From: Artemia franciscana
Taxonomy: Eukaryota; Arthropoda; Branchiopoda; Anostraca; Artemiidae
Length of the DNA: 64,000 nucleotides
Direction of reading: 5' to 3'
Assembly (NCBI RefSeq): GCF_032884065.1
Contig: NC_088883.1
Location: forward strand, 31,940,568 to 32,004,567
The position numbers and the translations under genes were made by a program. Below the pieces are notes generated by a model, which searched no databases, had not been told where the DNA came from, and saw only the letters and a program-made list of their open reading frames with translations. Within the stretch, counting starts at the first letter, position 1. The number at the start of each line of letters is the position of its first letter. Shown here piece by piece: positions 55,365 to 64,000 of the stretch.

Positions 55365-55890
55365 CCACCCCGCTCTGTTAATGAGCAGTCTTTATCTCTT
55401 AACAAAATTTTTGTTTTGTCTCAGAACAGGAAAAAATAAAGATAGACTAATCAACAAATAAAGTACTAAAGCTAAAATAACACCGGAATACCGTAACACT
55501 TGTGCTATCGGTTCTTCCCTGAAATCCAGTATAACTTGCTAAAAATTCTTCGAAATTCTTGGTGGTTATTTTTCGTATCGTAGCAAGATGATTGATCTAG
55601 CTTTTGAAATCCTGTTTATCAAGAGTGCCACTATCCAAAAATCTTGCATTGATTATATTTATAAAAGGGAAACATGCTTAAAATGTATTTTGTTTGCCGT
55701 AAAGCTTATATAACGTTCCAGAAAATATACACATAGGAAATTAGCTTTACTTCTCTTTGCCGAAGTTTTTGTTTTCTTTTTAAATTCAACTTATCATTTG
55801 GTTTTTACTTCTTAACATAGTGTCTTTTGGTTACTTCACTATCGCTCTCAACATGTCCCGAAAGTTCTGGCATACGACCCTGAGCCTTTC
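55365..55890 (+). repeat. About 550-bp dispersed repeat, copy 2
   Basis: Second copy, about 980 bp downstream of the first in the same orientation. It is cut at about 55895 by a hairpin element. The spacer 54946-55364 has no recognised feature. Confidence 0.8.
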
Positions 55891-55894
55891 CTGA

Positions 55895-57530
55895 TATTAA
55901 ATTAAAAAAAACTAATTTTTTTAGCTGAAAGTAAGGAGCGACATTAAAGCTTAAAACGAACAGAAATTACTCCGTATATGAAATGGGTTGTCCTCTCCGC
56001 AATCCCTCGCTCTTTACGCTAAAGCTTTTAATTGTTTTAAAAAGTAGCATTGTGGCAAAGAGTCAAACTTTTTGACTTATATTTTTGCCTTATTTTATAA
56101 AATAGGGGAGAACACCCCTTAAAAGTCATACAATCTTAACGAAAATTACACCATCAGATTCAGCGGATCGGAGAACCTTGATATCAAGAAGTTTCAAGCT
56201 CCTATGAATAAAAATGTGGAATTTCGCATTTTTTGCCAGAAGACAGATCACGGAAGCGTGTTCAATTGTTTTTTTGTTTGTTCTTTTGTGTTTTTTTTCC
56301 CCAGGTGTGATCGTATTGATCGTATTGACTGATTGGTGTGATCGTATTGACTGATTGGCCCTAGAATGTCGCGAGAGGGCTCATTATAACGGAAATTAAA
56401 AGTTCTAGTGCTCTTTTTAAGTGACCAAAAAAATTGGTGGGCACCAAGCCCCCCTCCTGCGGCCATTTTTACCTAAAGTAGCCGAATCAAAATTCTGAGA
56501 TAGCCATTTTATCCACCATAGTCGAAAACCTAATAACTACGTCCTTAGGGTCGACTTACTTCCTCGCAGTCTAAGTGGGAGGGGCTGCAAGTTACAAACT
56601 TTGACCTGTGTTTACATATAGTAATGGTTACTGGGAAGCGTAAAGACGTTTTCAGGGGGATTTTTTGGTTTAAGGGGGAGAGTTGAGGAGGGGTAGGGTT
56701 ACGTGGGAAGATATTTCCATGGAGAAACTTCTCATTGGGGAAGAAAATTTCATAAAGGGGGCGAAGGATTTTCTAGCATTATTTGAAAAAACAATGAAAA
56801 AAAAATATGAAAAGTTTTTTCTACTGAAAGTAAGGAGCAGCATTAAAACTTAAACCGAAAACAAATTATTACACATATGAGAGGTTTACCTCCTCGTTGT
56901 ACCTCAACGCTAAAGTATTTTTAGTAACTTCAACCATTTATTCTACGGCCTTTGGAATTCAGAGGCCATTCTTAAGGAATGGCATGATGAACACTGTATA
57001 TGTGTTCGAAATATCCAGTTAAATTTTTATATCTGTTCACTGTCAATAAAAAGGTTTCATCCTTGTTTTGAACTGTTTTGCTTTCGTCATTAAAAGGCAG
57101 TGTGGTCTTCGAAGTTATCTAAATTGGGACAAAATTTAAGCTGCAGTGTAAAGAGCGAGGAATTGACGAAGGTAGTGTAAATTAAGTTGTATTGTAAAGA
57201 GCGAGGTATTGACGAGGGTAGAACCCCCTCATATACGCAATAAAAACATACGAATATAGAAATTCGTTACATAAGTTAATTCGTAAGTTACATATATTTT
57301 TTACCAAACCTACGCAAAGTAGGAGTATTTACCTCGAATGTATTCTTGTTTTATCAAAACTTTGTGAGAGTAAATCCGGTTTAAGATGTTCACTGAATGA
57401 ATGCTATATGTGAACTGATTGACTATTAACTGTGAGCTTAAAAGTTTTAAGTTTTAATGTTGCATCTTACTTTACATTAAAAAAAACTTTTTTTTTATTT
57501 AATTTTATGTATAGAGGTGGTTAGGTTAAG
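55895..57530 (-). mobile_element. Hairpin-rich non-autonomous element, copy E (broken)
   Basis: Mostly minus orientation from atttaattttatg side (57508) to block B ending near 56080, joined to a plus-orientation half hairpin (55895-56075). The junction skips the gccgggtcgctcc terminus. It contains a small PLE insertion at 56976-57123 and a short foreign stretch at about 57300-57440. A local duplication of gtaaagagcgaggnattgacgang is at 57150-57220. Confidence 0.7.
56976..57123 (+). mobile_element. PLE terminal-repeat fragment nested in hairpin element
   Basis: Between cattcttaaggaat and attgggacaaaattt, which are contiguous in other copies, lie about 145 bp. These contain tgatgaacactgtatatgtg, ttcgaaatatcc, ctgttcactgtc and the end ggcagtgtggtcttcg, the last shared with the PLE ends at 11274 and 53640. 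A different PLE subfamily from those two; the hammerhead-like core is altered (C of CTGATGA is A). Confidence 0.6.
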
Positions 57531-57809
57531 TTAGGTATTTGATATAATGCAAAACACCCCCTCCCCCTAATATGCAAATATATAGCCTAAAGTTTTGATA
57601 AAGCTAATGAAATAAAACAAAATATGATGAAAATATAATACTTTATTAGAAAAATTGTTTTTAAATTCAAGTTTCCATATAAAAAAAACTTTTCGTATAA
57701 AAAACTAGTTTTCATATGAAAAAGAAAGTTTTCATAGAGTATTCATATAAAAAAGGCATGAAAATGATAATGATTCTTGAAACAAAATAATTTGTGACTG
57801 GTAGATGAC

Positions 57810-58020
57810 TTTTGGGCTTAAGGGAAGTTTTGAGACTCTTGAAAAGACCCCTTCCCGTATCCAAGGAGACCTTTGGAATTTACTAAAAATAATGAACGGA
57901 GAAAACTATTCAGGTAGTGTAGATATGACTTTCACTTCAAATTAGCGGTACGATGTTCAAAATCCTTGTCGCAAAGAATAAGCAGGGAAGGGATGCTCAT
58001 CAGTAATCTTTGTTTCATGG
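57810..58020 (+). repeat. Third copy of the interspersed block 1
   Basis: gggaagttttgagactcttg, ccaaggagacctttggaatt, gaacggagaaaactattcag and aatccttgtcgcaaagaata match 50216-50410. The stretch 57530-57810 has no recognised feature. Confidence 0.7.
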
Positions 58021-58044
58021 AACTAAGCTCTTTTATCATTATTA

Positions 58045-59936
58045 AATACAAAAAACAAGTTTTTTAAATGAAAGTAAGGAGCGACATTAAAACTTAAAAC
58101 GAACGGAAATTACTCCGTATATGAAAGGGGCTTTTCCTTCTCAACTCCCCGCTCTTTACGCTTAAGTTTGACTCTTTCTCTTAATTAAATAAAAAAACTA
58201 GTTTTTTTAACTGAAAGTAAGGAGCGACATTAAAACTTAAAACGAACAGAAATTACTCCATATATGAAATGGGTTGTCTCCTCCTCAACGCCTCGCTCTT
58301 TACGCTAAAGCTTATTGTTTTAAAAAGTAGAATTGTGGCAAAGAGTAAAACTTTAGCGTAAAGAGCGAGGGATTGCGGAGGGGACAACCCATTTCATATA
58401 CGGAGTAATTTCTGTTCGTTTTAAGTTTTAATGTCGCTCCTTACTTTCAGTTAAAAAACGAGTTTTTTTTATTTAATTTTTGAACGTTTTTGAATTAATG
58501 CATGTTTGATTTTGGCTCTCCGCACTTAAATTATTGAAATGAAAATTGTATATTAGTTTTTTTTTGGCTAAATGGCTTTCTCTTAGTTTTGATCAGACGA
58601 TTTTGAGAAATAAGGGGTGGGGAAGGAGGCCTAGCTGCCCTCCAATTTTTCGATTACTTAAAAAGGCTACTAGAACTTTTAATTTTTAACGAACGTTGTT
58701 ATTACTAAAAAATATCCGTAACTTAAGAATTGACTTACGTAACAAACTTTTATTTTCTTATATTTTTATTATGTGTACGAGGGGGTTTGTACCCTCGTTA
58801 ATACCTCACTCTTTACACTAAATCGTAAGTTTTGTCCCAATTCCTTAAGAATGACCCCTGAATCAAAAAGGCCGTAGAATAAATAGTTGAAATTACTAAA
58901 AATACTTTAGCATAAAGAGTGAGGTATTTATCTCCTCCTAAATACCTCGCTCTTTATGCTAAAGTATTTTTAGAACCCCTCATTTGCGTAATAATCTCTG
59001 TTCGTTTTAAATTTCAATGCTATTTCTTACTTTCAATTGAAAAAACGTTTTCATGTTTATTTTTTCATTGTTTTTTTTTATAGTAATGCTAGAAAATCCT
59101 GCTCCCTTTTAATTGAATTTTTCTTCCCCCATGACATATTCCTCCAAGGAAAGATCCTCCCACATAGCCCCCTCCCATCAACCCCACCTCCAAACCATAA
59201 AAATCCCCCTGAAAACGTCTGTACACTTCCAAATAACCATTATTATATGTAAACACTGGTCAAAGTTTGTAACTTGCAGCCCCTCCCCCAGGGATTGTGG
59301 GGGAGTAAGTCATTCCCAAAGACATAGTTATTATGGTTTTCGACTATGTGGAACAAAATGGCTATCTCAAAATTTTATTCCGTTGACTTTTGGAAAAAAA
59401 TGAGCGTGGGAGGGGGCCTAGGTGGCCTCCAATTTTTTTGATCACTTAAAAAGGGCACTAGAACTTTTCATTTCCGTAAGAGATTCCCTCTTGCGACACT
59501 CTAGGACCACTTGGTCGATACGATGACCCCTGGGGAAAAGAAAAAAAAAGACAAAAAAACAAACAAATAAACACGCACCCGTGATTTGTCTTCTGGCAAA
59601 AAATACGAAATTCTACATTTTTTTAGATATGAGCTTGAAATTTTTGCTACAGGGTTCTCTGATATTCCGAATGCGATGGTGTGATTTTAGTTAAGATTCT
59701 ATGACTTTTAGGGGATGTTTTCCCCTATTTTCCAAAAATTTTCTCAGGCTCTTAACTTTTGATGACAAAGACTAAATTAAATGAAACTTATATATTTAGA
59801 ATCAGCGTGAAAATTTGATTCTTTTGATGTATCTTTTAGCATCAAAATTTTAACGAAACTTTTTTAGAGTTTCGTTTACTATTGAGCCGGGTCGCTCCTT
59901 ACTACAGTTCGTTACCACGAACTGTTTGACTGTACT
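58045..59936 (+). mobile_element. Hairpin-rich non-autonomous element, copy F (full length plus extra half hairpin)
   Basis: A first half hairpin (58045-58183) is cut short. A complete element then starts at 58184 and ends with ttcgttaccacgaactgt at 59919-59936, 1.75 kb. Hairpin 58184-58477, block A 58478-58800, second inverted repeat 58790-58975, block B to the palindrome. This and copy D are the best templates for a consensus. Confidence 0.85.
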
Positions 59937-61430
59937 TTTTAAAACAGTAAAAAACTTTAGCGTAAAGAGCGGGGCGTTGAGAAGGAAAAGCCCCTTTCAT
60001 ATACGGAGTAATTTCTGTTCGTTTTAAGTTTTAATGTCGCTCCTTATCTTCATTTAAAAAACTTGTTTTTTTTTATTTAATTTCTGAACGTTTTTGAATC
60101 AATGTATGTTTGATTTTGGCTCTCCGCAGAGGAATAATTAAAACGAAATTTGTATATTTTTTTTTGGCTAAATGGCTTTTTCATAATTTTGATCGAATGG
60201 CTTAGAGAAAAAAAGAGCGGGGGAGGAAGCCTAGTTGCCCTCCGATTTTCGGTTAATTAAAATGGCAGCTAGAACTTTTAATTTTTTACGAATATTTTTA
60301 TAAGTAAAAGATATACGCAACTTATAAATTAGCTTACGTAAAGAACTTTTGTATTCTTATGTTCTTATTACATATATGAGGGGGTTCGCCCCCTCGTCAG
60401 TATCTCCCTCTTTACACTAAAGCTTAAATTTTGTCCCAATTCATTAAGAATGACCCCTGAATCACAAAAGCCGCAGAATAAATAGTTGCAATTACTAAAA
60501 ATACTTTGGCGTAAAGAGCGAGGAATTAGGAGGAGGTGAGCCCCTCATATGGGTAATAATTTCTGTTCGTTTTAAGTTTTAATGCTGCTGCTTACTTCTA
60601 GCTGAAAAAAAAACTTTTTCATTGTTTTTTTAAGTAATGCTAGTAAATCCTGCGCTCCCTTCATGGAAATTTTCTTCCCCCATGACAAATTCCTCGATGG
60701 AAAGTTCCCCCGGCATATTCCCCTATCCTCAACACCTGCCTCCAACCAAAAAATCCTCCCGAAAACGCCTGTACACTTCCCAATAACCATTACTATATGT
60801 GAGCACTGGTCAAAGTTTTGAACTTGTAGCCCCTCCACACGGGGACTGCGGGGGAGTAAGTCGTCCCCAAAGACATAGTTATAAGGTTTTTCGACTACAT
60901 TGAATAAAATGGCTATCTCAGAATTTTGATCTGTTGACTTTGGGAAAATAATTAGCGTGGGAGGGGGCCCAAGTGCCCTCCAATTTTTTTGGTCACTTAA
61001 AAGGGCACTAGAGCTTTTTATTTCCGTTAGAATGAGCCCTCTCGCAACATTCTAGGACAACTGGGTCGATACGATCACCCCTGGGGAAAAAAAAAACAAA
61101 AAAACAAATAAACACGCATCCGTGATCTGCGTTCTGGCAAAAAATATGGAATTCCACATTTTTGTAGATAGGAGCTTGAAACTTCTACAGTAGGGTTCTC
61201 TGATACGCTGAATCTGATGGTATGATTTTCGATAAGATTCGTCATGTTCTTTACGCTAAAGTTTTTTACTGTTTTAAAATGTACAGTTAAGAGAAAGAGT
61301 CAAACTTTAGCGTAAAGAGCGGGGCGTTGAGAAGGAAAAGCCCCTTTCATATACGGAGTAATTTCTGTTCGTTTTAAGTTTTAATGTCGCTCCTTACTTT
61401 CAGCTAAAAAAATTGTTTTTTTTTATTTAA
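59937..61430 (+). mobile_element. Hairpin-rich non-autonomous element, copy G (ends rearranged)
   Basis: Starts inside the loop of a hairpin, has complete blocks A and B, and ends at about 61235 inside block B, where a complete small hairpin (61245-61430) is attached. Its right end abuts the minus-strand PLE. Confidence 0.8.
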
Positions 61431-61451
61431 TATGGAAAAGGTCTAAGGACT

Positions 61452-61721
61452 CTAAACCGTGTTTACAAATGCAAACCACATCATCCATGAATCTGCCCCA
61501 GAAACAAGGGGACGCCTAAAACTGTGTATAGCGGAGGTTTCAATACAGTCCATGAAGAGATTTGCCATTAAAGGAGAGAGAAAGGCCCCCATAGGTAAAC
61601 CAAAGACATATTTATAAAATCCACCTCTAAAACCAAAATAAAGAGAATATTCATTTGCAAGGATAACCAACTTCATAATGACTTCAATCTCCAAATTAGC
61701 CATGGTCACATCTTGTATCAA
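61452..61721 (-). pseudogene. PLE reverse transcriptase, motif B region
   Basis: Contains YKYVFGLPMGAFLSPLMANL, the PLE version of RT motif B. The next catalytic stretch is recognisable but mutated. It stops at the junction with the hairpin element at about 61432. Confidence 0.75.
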
Positions 61722-61894
61722 ATCAAAGTGCTTTTGTAACTTAATCCTTAATATATCTTCGCACTTTTCACATTATAATTTGAAAACATCGAAACCACAT
61801 CAAAACTACATAGAATTGAAATCTTTTCCCCTGTGAAATTTTTCAACTTATTTGTAAGATCAGTGGAATTTTTAAATCTGATTTTTGTGTTCCT

Positions 61895-62147
61895 AGGGGG
61901 GACGCAATGCCACCAACAACAGCTGTCCTAATTTTGCCACAGGCGATGAGAAAGTTGATACAATGGGACGGAGGGGGGCTCCCGTCTTATGAATTTTGGG
62001 TAGACCATAGATCTTGGGTGCGGAACAACCTCTTGGATAAAATTTATTATAAAATTGTGGGGTAATGTGTAAATCATTTTTCAGTGACTCTAATTCCTTT
62101 CTTACTGACTTTGCGTACTTATCCTTAGGATAAATATGTGGTATCAC
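61895..62147 (-). pseudogene. PLE reverse transcriptase, fingers region
   Basis: 84 residues with YGLPKIHKTGAPLRPIVST, a hallmark of PLE and related RTs. It ends in a frameshift before motif A. Confidence 0.8.
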
Positions 62148-62369
62148 AAATAAGAGGAATCACAAATAATTGTACTCATTTTACGATCATAATCGTCAGT
62201 GTCTATAATTACCATAGTGTTGCCATTGTCTGCCCTAGTGATAGCAAGGACCTTATCCTTTTTCTAATCAGAAAGTATTTCAATGTAATTTTTTGTGATA
62301 TCATTTTCTATCTTTCTCATGTTAAAAGTGTTTTTTCACTTTTTCAAAACTCACTTTTTAAAAGTCATG

Positions 62370-62870
62370 TTAGAAGTCGCCCGGCTTTCGAGCCAGTCTC
62401 CCTACCGGTGATGTTACGTGAATAACAACCCTTACAATTTCAGCTCTAAGCTCCTGAGGAATCTCGACTTTATCAATAGTAGCCAAAAGTCCTGACTCTA
62501 CCTTAGAAGTTATTTTTGAATATGAAATTGGTGTTGGAAAACAGAATCTAAAACCCTTTGACCAAACTACCTCATGTTGGCTACTAAGAGGTTTAGACGA
62601 CAAATTTTTAGTGGCAGGACCCAGACAAAAACGAAGATAAAAGGTCTTCAAATCTTGGAACTTCTCAAACAAAAGTCTATTGAACTTGTCGACCAAACGA
62701 ACCTTTGATAAATAGAAATCATGGTAAAGAGATCTAACGGCCATTTCCTTAACTCTCAGAGAAATGTCAGATGGAAGGTTATTCCTCAAAAAGTTTTCAA
62801 CAAAATTTAAGTCTTTGGACAACTTAAAATGTCTTTGTTTTTGATCGGAAGTCACGTGATTTAAATCCAT
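62370..62870 (-). pseudogene. PLE N-terminal ORF
   Basis: 166 residues from MDLNHVTSDQKQRHF. It includes AVRSLYHDFYLSKVRLVDKF and a region rich in charged helices, as in the poorly conserved N-terminal domain of PLE proteins. The frame is lost in the following 62370-62150, where the plus strand also has a chance frame. Identification rests mainly on its position just upstream of the RT. Confidence 0.55.
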
Positions 62871-63207
62871 GGGGCTTAATTTTTTTTTTTAATTTTGATT
62901 CATTTTCAGTACCAAAATGGGTATTAATTATAAAAGATTTAGGAATCACTGATTCCTTCTTACAATTTTTTAAGAAGATTTGCTGATTTAGCAAATTTGC
63001 ATGTTTTTTTTATTTTTATTTTTTAACCAAAGAAAAATAATAATTGACAGAAGCGGCTAACTGTTGCCTGTAAGCTTGACGAATGAAAGTTCTTAAGCCG
63101 AAATGGCAAGACATAACAACGAAAAACAAAGAGAAATAAAACTCCAGAAAAAAAAAATCTCAAACGAGAATGCATCCGGTAGACAGAAAAGACTAAAATA
63201 ACGTGGA

Positions 63208-63240
63208 TATTTCGCTTGTATCTCAACTAGGCGTCCTCAG
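63208..63240 (-). ncRNA. Hammerhead-ribozyme-like motif in minus-strand PLE
   Basis: Minus strand CTGAGGA (63240-63234), one C, a GC-closed stem-loop of about 19 nt, GAAA (63213-63210), then TATCCACG. The layout agrees with the motifs at 53505 and 11003 although stem and loop sequences differ, as expected for a separate PLE subfamily with selection on structure. Confidence 0.45.
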
Positions 63241-63404
63241 CACAAGAAAAAAAGAAAAAACAATAAAATAAAAACAAATAGAACCACCACCAGTAATAGT
63301 AAATACAATTGTCACTACTGATCCACGTAGGAAAAAGAAGCTGTTAGAGTTACTTCAATTCTCAAATCCCAATTTTCTTCTTTTCTCTCTATTGGCCGCA
63401 GTCT

Positions 63405-63495
63405 CTTTTGAGATTTTTTTTGTGGAGTTTTATCTCTCTTTGTTGTTTGTTGTCATCTCTGGCCAATTCGGCTTAAGAACTTCCAAACTTTCCAA
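63405..63495 (+). mobile_element. Inverted partial copy of the PLE terminal repeat
   Basis: gtctcttttgagattttttt, gtggagttttatctctcttt and ttcggcttaagaacttc repeat, in opposite orientation, the minus-strand text of 63170-63085. The PLE therefore starts with head-to-head terminal repeats, as in the insert at 10933-11274. About 235 bp lie between the two arms. Confidence 0.65.
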
Positions 63496-63534
63496 AATAC
63501 AAAATACATCAATTTTTAGATCTTTACCAAACAT

Positions 63535-64000
63535 GCCCCCCCCCCCCCTCCTGTTAATGAGCAGTCTTTATCTCTTAACAGGATTTTGTTTTGCCTCAGG
63601 ATTGGAAAAAATAAAGATAGACTAATCAACAAATATAGTACTAAAGCTAAAATAACACCGGAGTACCGTAACACTTGCGCTATCGGTACTTCCCTGAAAT
63701 CCAGCCTAACTTGCTAAAAAATTATTCAAAATTCTCGGTAGTTATTTTTAGTAGCGTAGCAAGATCGTTGATCTACCTTTTGAAATCCTGTTTAACAAGA
63801 GTTACAGTATCTAAAAATTTTGCATTTATTAACTTTATAAAAGGGAAACATGCTTAAAATGTATTTTTTTTGCAGTAAAGCCCATATAACGTTCTAGAAA
63901 ATATACACATAGGAAATTAGCCCTACTTCTATTTGCAAAAGTTTTTTTTTTTTTAATTTAACTTATCATTTCGTTTTTGTCTCTTAACATAGTGCCTGTT
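63535..64000 (+). repeat. About 550-bp dispersed repeat, copy 3
   Basis: Runs off the window end. Starts with a C-run at 63536-63549 and then follows copies 1 and 2 at 54385 and 55365. It is closest to copy 2 (gcagtctttatctcttaaca, aaagatagactaatcaacaa). Confidence 0.8.

Larger units (their letters stand above)
61432..63260 (-). mobile_element. Penelope-like element, minus strand, 3'-truncated
   Basis: From the right: a terminal repeat with hammerhead-like motif (about 63260-63080), an N-terminal ORF (62870-62370, 166 residues), then RT pieces. IYPKDKYAKSVRKELESLK and NKFYPRGCSAPKIYGLPKIHK with PLRPIVSTFSSP lie at 62147-61895. The KYVFGLPMGAFLSPLMANLF motif lies at about 61640-61580, and the final FVNTV side is at 61452. 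The catalytic MDD region is broken (SGADSWMMWF), and the rest of RT and the GIY-YIG part are missing at the junction with the hairpin element. Confidence 0.8.

Overview
This is eukaryotic, AT-rich nuclear DNA dominated by decayed transposable elements and tandem repeats. It contains no bacterial-style operons. I infer an arthropod, plausibly a branchiopod crustacean such as a brine shrimp. The reasons are the mix of Jockey-like, RTE-like and Penelope-like (PLE) retroelements, a short TTAGG-type block, a fragment of animal-type mitochondrial 16S rRNA, and a host gene whose first exon encodes only the start of a signal peptide. The species assignment is inference.

Layout. Positions 1-10.5 kb hold degenerate tandem repeats, four decayed copies of an unrecognised protein-domain family (here called KYFKKL), and microsatellites. 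Positions 10.2-15.2 kb form a nested stack: a KYFKKL copy is split by a Jockey-like LINE, that LINE is split by a small PLE insertion, and a 1.2-kb hairpin-rich element splits the KYFKKL copy again. Large CA/GA microsatellites follow. Positions 16.7-25.5 kb carry two Jockey-like LINEs. The second has an ORF1 that begins with a PWWP-like domain and lies just downstream of a 241-bp higher-order tandem array. Positions 25.7-32.5 kb hold a PLE remnant, a mitochondrial 16S fragment (NUMT), a SINE-related fragment, RTE debris and an RTE-like element with one uninterrupted 859-residue ORF.

Positions 33.4-36.8, 42.4-44.2, 55.9-57.5 and 58.0-61.4 kb are copies of one non-autonomous element of about 1.7 kb. 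It carries a nearly perfect hairpin of about 290 bp at one end and a short terminal palindrome at the other. The only well-supported host gene is on the minus strand: exon 1 near 48.9 kb with a TATA box, a 10.9-kb intron full of repeats, and exon 2 at 37.4-38.0 kb. It encodes a secreted Tyr-rich and Gly-rich repeat protein. Positions 52.5-53.6 and 61.4-63.5 kb hold two more PLE copies with hammerhead-ribozyme-like motifs in their terminal repeats.

The genes do not work together as a pathway. The window records successive retroelement and repeat invasions around, and inside the intron of, one small secreted-protein gene. The RTE ORF is the only mobile-element ORF that still reads through, and it lacks its N-terminal endonuclease part.
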